A stretch of 39,704 nucleotides of DNA, taken from positions 1 to 39,704 of the forward strand of contig DOTD01000082.1 of assembly GCA_003513005.1 (NCBI GenBank), given 5' to 3'. Positions 13,990-22,008 of this stretch are shown here, piece after piece; the stretch's first letter is position 1, and every line of letters begins with the position of its first letter. The notes under the pieces are model-generated. The model had not been told where the DNA came from. It saw only the letters and a list, made by a program, of their open reading frames with translations, and ran no database searches. The stretch is from Desulfotomaculum sp. (lineage in GTDB: Bacteria > Bacillota > Desulfotomaculia > Desulfotomaculales > Nap2-2B). The translations under genes and the position numbers were made by a program.

Positions 13990-14214
13990 ATGGCTGAAAA
14001 GAAAGTTACCGCGCCACTGCCGGGGATAGTGAAAAAAGTCCTTGTTAACACAGGACAAAAAGTTGGAGCGAAGGACGCCGTAGCCGTTATCGAAGCTATG
14101 AAGATGGAAAATAAAATTCCTGCCAAGTCAGCAGGAACAATAAAGGAAGTTTTCATCAGCGAAGGCCAGAATGTAAAAGCGGGAGACAAGCTCTTTACAA
14201 TCGACGCCGACTAG
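13990..14214 (+). CDS. Biotin carrier protein, second of tandem pair (74 aa)
   Basis: This is a single biotinyl domain with acceptor Lys38 in EAMKMENKI, beginning MAEKKVTAPLPGIVKKVLVN and ending GDKLFTIDAD. The sequence type (APLPGIVKKV, EAMKMENKI, AGTIKEV) matches the gamma/delta biotin subunits of Na+-translocating methylmalonyl-CoA, glutaconyl-CoA and oxaloacetate decarboxylases, but without the proline/alanine-rich linker those often carry. GAAAGGGGAAGG lies before the ATG. It is 45 bp after the first carrier and about 100 bp before the beta-subunit gene, with a hairpin between. Confidence 0.9.
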   Translation: MAEKKVTAPLPGIVKKVLVNTGQKVGAKDAVAVIEAMKMENKIPAKSAGTIKEVFISEGQNVKAGDKLFTIDAD

Positions 14215-14258
14215 TTGATAAAGAATAGAAACATAATAGCCTTGCAGTAATCTACCGC

Positions 14259-14287
14259 AGTACCCCTATATAAAAATTAGGGGTACT
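14259..14287 (+). repeat. Intergenic hairpin upstream of the decarboxylase beta gene
   Basis: AGTACCCCTA and TAGGGGTACT form a perfect 10-bp stem with a 9-base A/T loop. No U-tract follows, so it is more likely an mRNA stability or processing element inside the operon than a terminator. Confidence 0.6.
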
Positions 14288-14319
14288 TCATAATACTCAA
14301 GAAATATGAGGTGGTTCTA

Positions 14320-15465
14320 TTGACAAGTGACGCTGTAATGACTATTTTTCAAGGTATACTGTCTGGTTTTACCGGCCTGACCTGGCAGTATGCGGTAATG
14401 ATCTGTATTGGTATACTGTTGCTCTGGCTGGGCATCAAACACGAATTCGAGCCATTGCTGCTTGTTCCCATCGGATTCGGCTGCATCCTGGCAAATTTGC
14501 CCTTGGCCGGAATGATGGAACCCCACGGTTTGCTGAGGCAATTTTATAACGCTGGAATAATAAATGAAGTCTTTCCATGTTTAATATTTTTAGGCATTGG
14601 AGCAATGACCGACTTTACACCCTTACTTGCCAACCCGAGGGTTTTTCTTTTGGGCGGGGCGGGTCAGTTTGGAATCTTTCTTACTCTGCTGCTGGCCCTT
14701 GCGCTCGGGTTTGACCGGCTGGAGGCCGTCTGCGTTGGTGTAATCGGCGCCTGTGACGGTCCTACTTCAATTTACGTAACCACCCAGTTTGCGCCGCAAT
14801 TACTCGGCCCGATTTCAGTAGCGGCTTACTCGTATATGTCCCTGGTTCCCTTAATCCAGCCTCCGTTGATGAGGCTCTGCACCACAAAGAAAGAGCGCTC
14901 AATGCTGATGTCCTATACGGAACAAAAACCAATATCCCAGACCGTCAGAACTATCTTCCCCGTGGCCGTTACAATTATAACTGTTCTTATTGCTCCAATG
15001 GGCGCTCCGCTGATGGGTACACTGATGCTGGGCAACTTCCTTCGTGAGTGCGGTGTGGTAGACAGGTTGAACAAAGCCGCCCAAAACGAAATCTGCAACA
15101 TCGTTACCCTGCTGCTTGGTTTAAGCGTCGGCGCGACTATGAACGGTGAGATATTCCTGACCACCAAGACACTGATGATCTTTATCCTCGGAGCAGTTGC
15201 CATCAGCGGCGACACCATAGCCGGTGTTTACCTGGCTAAACTGATGAACCTGTTCTGCAAGGAAAAGATCAACCCGCTGATCGGCTCGGCCGGAATTTCC
15301 GCATTCCCGATGGCGGCACGTGTTTCCCATAAGGTAGGACAGGAAGAGAACGAAGACAACTACCTGATTATGCACGCGATGGGTGTTAACACTGGAGGAC
15401 AGATCGGTTCGGTTCTGGCAGCCAGCATTATGCTGGCCGTCCTCGCAGCAATGGGATATATTTAA
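14320..15465 (+). CDS. Na+-translocating decarboxylase beta subunit, OadB/MmdB/GcdB family (381 aa)
   Basis: This is the membrane-embedded subunit that decarboxylates carboxybiotin and drives Na+ export. The family core is clear: EPLLLVPIGFGCILANLP, FPCLIFLGIGAMTDFTPLL, GACDGPTSIYVTTQFAPQLLGPISVAAYSYMSL with the conserved aspartate of the ion site, IQPPLMRL, and the C-terminal NPLIGSAGISAFPMAARVS. The TTG at 14320 is taken as the start because GAGGTGG lies five bases upstream; a GTG at 14311 is itself part of that SD. No alpha (carboxyltransferase) gene is in this operon. The acid decarboxylated (oxaloacetate, methylmalonyl-CoA, glutaconyl-CoA or malonate) cannot be read from this subunit. 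Confidence 0.93.
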   Translation: MTSDAVMTIFQGILSGFTGLTWQYAVMICIGILLLWLGIKHEFEPLLLVPIGFGCILANLPLAGMMEPHGLLRQFYNAGIINEVFPCLIFLGIGAMTDFTPLLANPRVFLLGGAGQFGIFLTLLLALALGFDRLEAVCVGVIGACDGPTSIYVTTQFAPQLLGPISVAAYSYMSLVPLIQPPLMRLCTTKKERSMLMSYTEQKPISQTVRTIFPVAVTIITVLIAPMGAPLMGTLMLGNFLRECGVVDRLNKAAQNEICNIVTLLLGLSVGATMNGEIFLTTKTLMIFILGAVAISGDTIAGVYLAKLMNLFCKEKINPLIGSAGISAFPMAARVSHKVGQEENEDNYLIMHAMGVNTGGQIGSVLAASIMLAVLAAMGYI

Positions 15466-15495
15466 TCAATCAGCCAGGAAAGGAGATCCTTTAAT

Positions 15496-15630
15496 ATGGA
15501 ACTTACAAAGTGGCAGTACGGCTTTTCAATGATGATTTTCGGAATGGGACTGACGATGATCACTCTTTATTTACTATGCTGGGTGGCGCGTCTTTTACCC
15601 GTGTTTTTTAAGGCCGAAAAAGAAGAGTAA
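15496..15630 (+). CDS. Minimal gamma-like membrane subunit of the decarboxylase (44 aa)
   Basis: This very short gene sits 30 bp after the beta subunit, with AGGAGA six bases or so before its ATG. The peptide starts MELTKWQYGFSMMIFGMGLT, has one membrane helix (about residues 9-31), and ends in a charged tail FFKAEKEE. OadG/MmdE-type gamma subunits have the same plan (one N-terminal helix with a GMG-type motif, then a soluble tail) but are usually 80 residues or longer. The position right after oadB supports the assignment. If correct, the tail that binds the alpha subunit is nearly absent. An unrelated small membrane protein remains possible. Confidence 0.75.
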   Translation: MELTKWQYGFSMMIFGMGLTMITLYLLCWVARLLPVFFKAEKEE

Positions 15631-15714
15631 CTACTAAAGCTGCCCTTTCGGATAAGGTTGCTTTTCATACTCCGGCGCCTGTAAAAGGGTGGGTTTGCTA
15701 ACTGTAAAGTAATG

Positions 15715-15749
15715 GGCGGCTGCACTCGGTAAAAATGAGCGCAGCCGCC
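15715..15749 (+). repeat. GC-rich intergenic hairpin
   Basis: GGCGGCTGC (15715-15723) pairs with GCAGCCGCC (15741-15749), and an inner CTC/GAG adds three more pairs. No U-tract follows. It lies in the 238-bp space between the gamma-like gene and the first permease. Confidence 0.65.
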
Positions 15750-15868
15750 TAATATGAAATAAATGAAAGACATTGTTTATGTTCGTTTCAAAGGCTGAGA
15801 GGTTTTTAGGAGTTAAAATTTTAAATAATCTTTTCTGATAATATTTGTCAAAAAGGGAGGGAAAATTG

Positions 15869-17197
15869 TTGACAGACGTCCAAACTGTTACTTTAATTAT
15901 CTTTGTAATTGCAATAGGTTTGGTTGTCAGCCGGGTAATCAGCAGTGTCGTCGGGGCTGTGATCGGCGTGGTCGCCCTTGTGGTAAGCGGGTCAATAAGT
16001 GACGTTACTGCCTTCGGGCTGGTGGACTGGAACGTTATTATCATTCTTTTGAGCATCTGGCTGATTGCAACCTATTTCGGCAAGACTGGGGTACCCGAAT
16101 GGCTGGCCGAGAAGATGCTGGAAATGTCCAAGGGAAACCTGGCCCTGTTTGTAGTTGCCCTGGGCACACTTGCCGGCCTTGTGTCCATGTTAATTGACAA
16201 CGTGGTCATCATCCTGATGTTTGCCCCGGTACTCATGCAGGTAAGCCGGAGGTTTAAGTTCGCCTCTTTTGCCCCGATCCTTTTCCTCGGGCTGTGCGCA
16301 AACTTTATGGGCACCGCCCTTTTGCTGGGAGACCTGCCCCCGCAGCTGCTGCACAGCGTTTCCGGTATTGAATTTTCCGGGTTCCTTTGGCTGGATGGCA
16401 AACCTTCATCCTTTATTATGCTTACAATTACTTACCTAATTGTTGTAACTACTTTCTATTTCGTTTTTAAAAAGTTTTTCAAAAACAGAAGGGTTAACGT
16501 AACCCGTGAAGAGGGAGCGGAAAACCCAATCAAGAACCCGAAATTTGCCTTTTTAGTCTGCTTCATGTTCCTGGCCACGGTTTTATTGATGGCCTTCAGG
16601 CAGTTTACCGGCCTGCACCTGGGCTTTTTAGCCTTTGCCGGAGCGGTAACTCTTGTTTTGCTGATTGAAATATTAAAAGGCCCCTGGAATATTGATGTTC
16701 CCAGTTTTGAAGAAATACTCGGCGAAATCTCCTGGGACGCCATATTTTTCTACTCTTCACTTTTCTGTTTGGTTGGAGCGCTGGAGCACGTCGGCATTAT
16801 CCAGATTGTAGCTAACTGGCTGTCTCCGTTCTTCAAGGCTTCTTTACTCGGGGGGGTAAGTCTTCTGTACTGGGTGACAGCTCCGATTGTCGGCGTAGTG
16901 GAACACGACGCCTATATCCTGGCCATGCTCTACATCATCAGGGATTTTGCTCAAAGCACCGGGATAAGCGCCTGGCCTTTTTACTGGGGTTTGCTTTTTG
17001 CCGGAACGCTGGGCAGCAACCTGACCATCGCGGGCGCGCCTGCTTTGTATGTTGCGCTTTCCATGGCTGAAAAGGAAGACGGCCGGAAAGTGCCGCTGGG
17101 AGAGTTTTTACGCTGGAGCGCACCTTATGTGTTTCTGTCGCTGGCCATATGTTTTGTCGTCTTGCTCGCCATCTGGGTAATTCCGGCGATGCATTAA
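15869..17197 (+). CDS. Ion-transporter (ArsB/NhaD) superfamily permease, divergent (443 aa)
   Basis: This polytopic membrane protein of the ArsB/NhaD/SLC13 ion-transporter superfamily has two repeated halves, each with a helical hairpin region. The first-half signature is altered: where relatives have GTATLIGDPPN, this protein has GTALLLGDLPPQ, lacking the asparagine. The second half has GSNLTIAGAPALYVAL. IDNVVIILMFAPV is conserved. The start is taken at the TTG 15869, which follows GGGAGG by normal spacing; a frame open from 15845 would overlap that SD. The substrate is unknown: candidates are Na+/H+ exchange, a carboxylate or an oxyanion. It is co-oriented with the decarboxylase genes and the next permease. 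Confidence 0.8.
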   Translation: MTDVQTVTLIIFVIAIGLVVSRVISSVVGAVIGVVALVVSGSISDVTAFGLVDWNVIIILLSIWLIATYFGKTGVPEWLAEKMLEMSKGNLALFVVALGTLAGLVSMLIDNVVIILMFAPVLMQVSRRFKFASFAPILFLGLCANFMGTALLLGDLPPQLLHSVSGIEFSGFLWLDGKPSSFIMLTITYLIVVTTFYFVFKKFFKNRRVNVTREEGAENPIKNPKFAFLVCFMFLATVLLMAFRQFTGLHLGFLAFAGAVTLVLLIEILKGPWNIDVPSFEEILGEISWDAIFFYSSLFCLVGALEHVGIIQIVANWLSPFFKASLLGGVSLLYWVTAPIVGVVEHDAYILAMLYIIRDFAQSTGISAWPFYWGLLFAGTLGSNLTIAGAPALYVALSMAEKEDGRKVPLGEFLRWSAPYVFLSLAICFVVLLAIWVIPAMH

Positions 17198-17223
17198 AAA
17201 GATTTTGTTTTAAGATAAGCGCT

Positions 17224-17252
17224 GAAGGCCACTGGCGATACCGGTGGCCTTC
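17224..17252 (+). repeat. Intergenic hairpin between the two permease genes
   Basis: GAAGGCCAC (17224-17232) and GTGGCCTTC (17244-17252) pair perfectly, and inner GG/CC extends the stem. No U-tract follows. Confidence 0.6.
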
Positions 17253-17282
17253 AATAAACCTTTGGTAAAAAGAGGTGAAAAT

Positions 17283-18680
17283 ATGTATTTTTTCGCACTG
17301 GCGATATTCCTGCTTACCTATGCGGTTATCGTCTCTGAAAAAGTCCACCGTACAATTGCGGCTTTAATAGGCGCCGGTTTACTGATGCTTTCAGGCGTTC
17401 TGACTGTTGAAGACGCTATTGAGTATATTGACTGGAACACTATCGGCCTGTTAATCGGAATGATGATCATTGTAGGTATTACACGCAACACGGGAGTCTT
17501 TGAATATCTTGCCGTGAGAGCGGCCAAGATGGTAAAAGGAAATCCAGTTAAGATAATGATGGCCTTGGCTACAGTTACGGCTATAGCTTCCGCCCTTTTG
17601 GACAATGTAACAACGGTCTTGTTAATTGTACCGGTAACCTTCGCCATTGCCAGGCAGTTGAAGGTCAATCCCATTCCTATTCTGGTGGCTGAGATTATTG
17701 CCTCCAATATAGGTGGTACAGCCACGCTGATTGGCGACCCGCCGAATATTATGATTGGCAGTTCGACCGGACTAGGATTTATGGATTTTGTGTTCAATTT
17801 GGCTCCAATAATAGTAGTAGTCCATGTAATTACGATTACACTGCTTATCCTGATCTACAGGAAACACCTAGTAACAACGCCGGAACTGCAGCAGGATATC
17901 ATGAAGATGGACGAAAAGGAAGAATTAAAAGATGTTTCTTTGCTTAAAAAGTGTTTGGTCGTTCTGAGCTTGACTATTTTAGGTTTTGTCATTCACCAGT
18001 ACATCCACCTGGAATCATCGGTTATTGCTTTAAGCGGCGCCAGCCTGCTTTTACTTTTATCCAGCCGGCATGACCCGGAACAAGCCCTGCATGCTGTTGA
18101 ATGGCCGGTAATTTTCTTTTTTGCCGGTTTGTTTTTGGTTGTAGGTGGAATTGAGAAGGTCGGAATCATTGAAGCCATTGCCCGCTTTACGATTGACGTT
18201 ACACACGGAATGATGGTTCCTGCCGGTATGCTGATCCTGTGGGTTTCGGCAATTGCCTCGGCTTTTGTAGACAATATACCGTTCGTTGCCACTATGATAC
18301 CCCTGATTAAAGATATGGGCCAACTGGGCATGTCGGGCGACCTTAACTTTTTATGGTGGTCATTGTCCCTGGGCGCCTGCCTGGGCGGCAACGGGACGAT
18401 TATCGGCGCCTCGGCCAATGTGGTGGTAGTCGGGATGGCGGAAAAAAGAGGTTTCCCGATTACTTTCATCAGTTATATGAAGGTGGCCTTCCCGGCAATG
18501 CTTATCTCCGTAGTCTTATGCACGGGTTATATGCTCTTCTGGTACCATTATCACGGGTTGGTTTCCTTGCTGGGCACACTGGCGTTGGGTGTTGTCCTTG
18601 CAGTAATTACAGTTCCGTTAAACAACTCTTTGAGCACGTCTGCAGTTAGTGAAAAAGGATCTGTCAAGGGAAAACGATAG
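17283..18680 (+). CDS. Ion-transporter (ArsB/NhaD) superfamily permease (465 aa)
   Basis: This is a second permease of the ArsB/NhaD/P-protein type, more typical than the one before it: VEYIDWNT-type start of the core (YIDWNTIGLLIGMMIIV), LLDNVTTVLLIVPV, GGTATLIGDPPNIMIGSSTGLGFMDF in the first half, and FVDNIPFVATMIPL plus GGNGTIIGASANVVVVG in the second. About eleven membrane spans are visible, and a cytoplasmic linker of about 30 charged residues divides the halves. The start at 17283 follows AGAGGTG; a frame open from 17244 lacks an SD. Members transport Na+/H+, arsenite or carboxylates. Next to a Na+-pump decarboxylase, Na+-coupled transport or antiport is plausible (inference). Confidence 0.85.
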   Translation: MYFFALAIFLLTYAVIVSEKVHRTIAALIGAGLLMLSGVLTVEDAIEYIDWNTIGLLIGMMIIVGITRNTGVFEYLAVRAAKMVKGNPVKIMMALATVTAIASALLDNVTTVLLIVPVTFAIARQLKVNPIPILVAEIIASNIGGTATLIGDPPNIMIGSSTGLGFMDFVFNLAPIIVVVHVITITLLILIYRKHLVTTPELQQDIMKMDEKEELKDVSLLKKCLVVLSLTILGFVIHQYIHLESSVIALSGASLLLLLSSRHDPEQALHAVEWPVIFFFAGLFLVVGGIEKVGIIEAIARFTIDVTHGMMVPAGMLILWVSAIASAFVDNIPFVATMIPLIKDMGQLGMSGDLNFLWWSLSLGACLGGNGTIIGASANVVVVGMAEKRGFPITFISYMKVAFPAMLISVVLCTGYMLFWYHYHGLVSLLGTLALGVVLAVITVPLNNSLSTSAVSEKGSVKGKR

Positions 18681-18704
18681 AATTCTTAACCAAGTTATAA
18701 GAAT

Positions 18705-18746
18705 AAAGCGCCGTATTAAAAATCAAAAACGACGCTTTCATTTTTT
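18705..18746 (+). terminator. Terminator ending the decarboxylase/permease operon
   Basis: AAAGCG and CGT pair with ACG and CGCTTT around a C/A mismatch, followed by CATTTTTT. It is the first good U-tract hairpin after 13647, so the transcription unit probably runs from 13.7 to 18.75 kb. Confidence 0.75.
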
Positions 18747-18913
18747 AAAGCCCAAGTGTTTATTTTAATTCCGGCATGGTCAACATGGCTGCCAACAGGT
18801 ACGGTAATGTAATACTGTTTTATTTTGGATCGATCTCTTAAAGGATGAGAATTCATCAACAAAGGCCAATGTCTTAAGTGCGGTTCATGCTCATTGCCGG
18901 AAAGGCTTTTTTC

Positions 18914-18943
18914 TTGACATAAAATCGGTATTTTTTGTATAAT
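18914..18943 (+). promoter_or_regulatory. Sigma-A promoter of alaS
   Basis: TTGACA (18914-18919) and TATAAT (18938-18943), both consensus, with an 18-bp spacer, lie about 100 bp upstream of alaS. The rest of the gap from 18747 shows nothing else I can name. Confidence 0.85.
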
Positions 18944-18991
18944 TGCCTCTAGAAACGCACTTTAAGTAAAAAGAAATCAGGAAATGAAGGA

Positions 18992-19022
18992 AAGCCGGCA
19001 ATTGCTCTTTAAGGGCCGGCTT
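18992..19022 (+). promoter_or_regulatory. Hairpin in the alaS leader
   Basis: AAGCCGGC and GCCGGCTT pair around a 15-base loop, ending nine bases before the GGAGG of alaS. There is no U-tract and no T-box sequence, so any role in alaS control is unproven. Confidence 0.5.
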
Positions 19023-19041
19023 CATGTTTGGAGGTTAATGG

Positions 19042-21681
19042 ATGACAGGGAAGGAGATCAGAAATAAATTTTTAAAATTCTTTGAAGAGCGCGGGCATCT
19101 TGTACTGCCGAGCGCATCTTTAATACCTGCAAACGATCCCAGCATTCTCTGGACAGCCGCGGGTATGGTACCGTTTAAACCTTATTTCACAGGCGCCGCT
19201 GCTCCCGTTGCCCGACGGATTACTACCTGTCAAAAATGCCTGCGCACACCTGATATTGAATCCGTCGGCATAACATCCAGGCACCATACTTTTTTTGAGA
19301 TGCTGGGTAATTTTTCTTTCGGGGATTATTTTAAGGAAGAAGCAATTCCCTGGGCCTGGGAATTTGTAACCGGTGTTTTAAAGTTCGGCCTTTCCAGTCT
19401 ATGGGTAAGCATTTACCTTGACGACGATGAATCTTATCAGATATGGACTCAAAAAGTTGGAGTTCCTGCAGAAAGAATCGTCCGGATGGATAAGGATACA
19501 AACTTCTGGGAAATAGGAGTCGGGCCATGCGGCCCCTGTTCGGAAATATATATCGATTTGGGCAGGGACCGGGGCTGTGGTTTAAGCAGCTGCGGTGTGG
19601 GGTGCGATTGCGACCGCTTTTTAGAGATTTGGAATCTGGTCTTTATCCAATATTTCCGTGATGAAGCAGGGAATTATTCACCTTTAGCCTTAAAAGGAAT
19701 CGATACCGGGATGGGTTTGGAAAGAGTCGCTTCAGTAAGCCAGAACGTTTTCACAAACTTTGACACAGACCTGTTCCGTGTAGTAATTGATTTTGTAGCG
19801 ACGATCGTAGGCAAAAAGTATGGAGCGGACGGGAAAACCGATTTGGCTTTAAAAGTAATTGCCGATCACAGCAGGGCGGTTACCTTTGCCGTGGCTGACG
19901 GGGCTTTCCCATCAAATGAGGGCCGGGGTTATGTGATCAGGCGGCTTCTCAGAAGAGCAATGCGCTTTGGAAGGCTCCTTGGCGTTGAAAAGCCTTTTTT
20001 GTCACAGGTATCGGAAATCATTATCAACCAGATGAGCGATATATATCCTGAGCTTGCAAAAAACAAGGACAACATACTTTCAATAATTCTCCAGGAGGAA
20101 ACCCGCTTTGCGCAAACCCTTGTCCAGGGTCTTGACATGCTGGAAAGTTTAATCCGCAAGGCCAGGGCGGCCAACATAAATTCAATCGGCGGGGAAGATG
20201 CGTTTCGCCTTTATGACACTTACGGTTTCCCGTTTGAGCTTACTAAAGAAGTGGCTGCCGAAGCAGGTATTGATATTGATGAAGACAGTTTTTACAAAGC
20301 TCTTGAAGAACAGCGCCAGCGAGCGCGTAAGTCCAGACAGGAAACGGAATATCTGTCAGAGGATAAAGCTTTTTACAAAACAATCAGGGAGCGTTTCGGG
20401 GAAACCGGATTTGTGGGATATGAGGTATTAAACTCTGAAAGCCGTGTTTTATCGCTTGCTAAAGAAAAAGGGCCCGTAAAGGAAGCTTTTAAGGACGAGG
20501 AAATAGAGTTAGTCCTGAATGTGACACCATGTTATGCGGAATCAGGCGGCCAGATTCATGATCAGGCCGTAATTACAAACTCTGGCTGCAGTATTGAAAT
20601 ATTTTCTGTTCAAAAGCCCGTAGAAGGCATCTACGTGCATTACGGAAAAGTAAAAGAAGGAGTAATCAAAGAAAATGATCTTGTAAGTGTCCATGTAGAT
20701 AAGGCCAGGCGAATGGATACTGCCAGGAACCATTCAGCCACACATCTGCTTCATAAAGCTTTAAGGACTGTGCTGGGAGACAATGTTAATCAGGCGGGTT
20801 CGCTTGTCCTGCCCGAACGGCTCAGGTTTGATTTTACATATCCGCGTTCGGTGTCTGAAGACGAGCTGGCCCGGGTTGAAAATATCGTAAATGAAACTAT
20901 TTTATCGGGCCTGCAGGTTGAAACATCGGTTACTTCCTTTGACGAAGCCAGTTCTTTAGGGGCCACGGCATTGTTTGGCGCCAAATACGGCGCCAAAGTA
21001 CGGATGGTAAATATCGGCGGATACAGCCTTGAGCTGTGCGGCGGCACGCATGTTAAAAATACGAACGAAATCGGGTTATTCAAATTATTGGGCGAAAGCA
21101 GTGTCGGCGCCGGATTAAGGCGTATGGAAGCCGTCACCGGAAAAGGAACGCTTCAATACATGACTGCCTTAAACGATCAGATAAACGGGATCAGCGGCAT
21201 TCTTAAGTCGGCGCCGGGAGAACTGGCGCACAGAGTTGAGAATGTGCTTACGGAAATAAAAGAACTTGAGCAGCAAAACGAGCAGCTGCGCGCACGTCTG
21301 GCTTATTACCAGGTTCAGGCAATGCTTGCAGATGTCAAGGAGCTCAACGGAATTAAACTTTTAACGGCCAAAACTGAAGCAGGGGATGTGGACGATTTGC
21401 GTTCTATGGTCGACCTGCTGCGCGACAGGCTGCAATCAGGTATAATTGTTTTGGGTAGCCACTCGGGAAACCGGGTAAATCTGGTTGCCGCCGTAACAAG
21501 GGATTTATTGCCCCTTGGTTTGCATGCGGGTAAGCTTGTCAAGGAATTAGCCACCATTATAGACGGCGGAGGAGGGGGAAAACCAGAAATGGCGCAGGCC
21601 GGCGGGAAAGATCCTGCGCGGCTTCAGGAAGCGTTGGAGAGGGTTTCTATAATTATTCCAAAGCAATTGAATATAACATAA
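19042..21681 (+). CDS. alaS: Alanyl-tRNA synthetase (879 aa)
   Basis: This full-length class II synthetase charges tRNA-Ala. The order is: catalytic domain (MTGKEIRNKFLKFFEERGH with the motif 1 region, then TTCQKCLRTPDIESVG and RHHTFFEMLGNFSFGDYFK); motif 3 region GLERVASV; editing domain with zinc ligands in HSATHLLHKAL and CGGTH; and the C-terminal DHHA1 domain with the glycine-rich DGGGGGKPEMAQAGG segment. Length matches the family. The ATG at 19042 follows GGAGG; an overlapping ATG at 19038 is out of frame. It heads a co-directional cluster (ireB, aldo/keto reductase, ruvX, DUF1292) conserved in clostridia apart from the reductase. Confidence 0.98.
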   Translation: MTGKEIRNKFLKFFEERGHLVLPSASLIPANDPSILWTAAGMVPFKPYFTGAAAPVARRITTCQKCLRTPDIESVGITSRHHTFFEMLGNFSFGDYFKEEAIPWAWEFVTGVLKFGLSSLWVSIYLDDDESYQIWTQKVGVPAERIVRMDKDTNFWEIGVGPCGPCSEIYIDLGRDRGCGLSSCGVGCDCDRFLEIWNLVFIQYFRDEAGNYSPLALKGIDTGMGLERVASVSQNVFTNFDTDLFRVVIDFVATIVGKKYGADGKTDLALKVIADHSRAVTFAVADGAFPSNEGRGYVIRRLLRRAMRFGRLLGVEKPFLSQVSEIIINQMSDIYPELAKNKDNILSIILQEETRFAQTLVQGLDMLESLIRKARAANINSIGGEDAFRLYDTYGFPFELTKEVAAEAGIDIDEDSFYKALEEQRQRARKSRQETEYLSEDKAFYKTIRERFGETGFVGYEVLNSESRVLSLAKEKGPVKEAFKDEEIELVLNVTPCYAESGGQIHDQAVITNSGCSIEIFSVQKPVEGIYVHYGKVKEGVIKENDLVSVHVDKARRMDTARNHSATHLLHKALRTVLGDNVNQAGSLVLPERLRFDFTYPRSVSEDELARVENIVNETILSGLQVETSVTSFDEASSLGATALFGAKYGAKVRMVNIGGYSLELCGGTHVKNTNEIGLFKLLGESSVGAGLRRMEAVTGKGTLQYMTALNDQINGISGILKSAPGELAHRVENVLTEIKELEQQNEQLRARLAYYQVQAMLADVKELNGIKLLTAKTEAGDVDDLRSMVDLLRDRLQSGIIVLGSHSGNRVNLVAAVTRDLLPLGLHAGKLVKELATIIDGGGGGKPEMAQAGGKDPARLQEALERVSIIIPKQLNIT

Positions 21682-21734
21682 AAAGCATATAACATAAAAG
21701 CATAAAGGTAATTAATTGGGGAGGCGTAAAAGAC

Positions 21735-21992
21735 ATGGCCGAAAATTTTTCTGAGCACACAGTAATGTTTAACAAGGCCAAAGTCGAAAAAAACAAGGCG
21801 AGGGAAATACTGTTCAAGGTATGCGAATCACTGAAAGAAAAAGGATATAACCCTATAAATCAGCTTGTGGGTTACCTGATTTCCGGTGATCCGGCATATA
21901 TTACCGGTTATAATAATGCCAGGAACCTGATCCGCCAGCTGGAGAGGGACGAACTGCTGGAAGAACTTGTCAGGAATTACCTGGAGCTATAG
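21735..21992 (+). CDS. ireB: IreB-family regulatory phosphoprotein, UPF0297 (85 aa)
   Basis: This small helical protein of the IreB/YrzL family begins MAENFSEHTVMFN and contains the characteristic EKGYNPINQLVGYLISGDPAYITGYNNARNLIR. In Enterococcus faecalis, IreB is phosphorylated by the Ser/Thr kinase IreK and affects cephalosporin resistance; the N-terminal threonine region includes the phosphosites. The linkage alaS-ireB-ruvX is standard in Firmicutes. GGGGAGGCG precedes the ATG. Length matches the family. Confidence 0.92.
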   Translation: MAENFSEHTVMFNKAKVEKNKAREILFKVCESLKEKGYNPINQLVGYLISGDPAYITGYNNARNLIRQLERDELLEELVRNYLEL

Positions 21993-22008
21993 TGAAAGGA
22001 TTGCCGTC

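Noticed and set aside
18944..19041. T-box leader for alaS
   Set aside because: No AGGGTGG-type T-box core and too little space between promoter and gene for the stem I/antiterminator structure.
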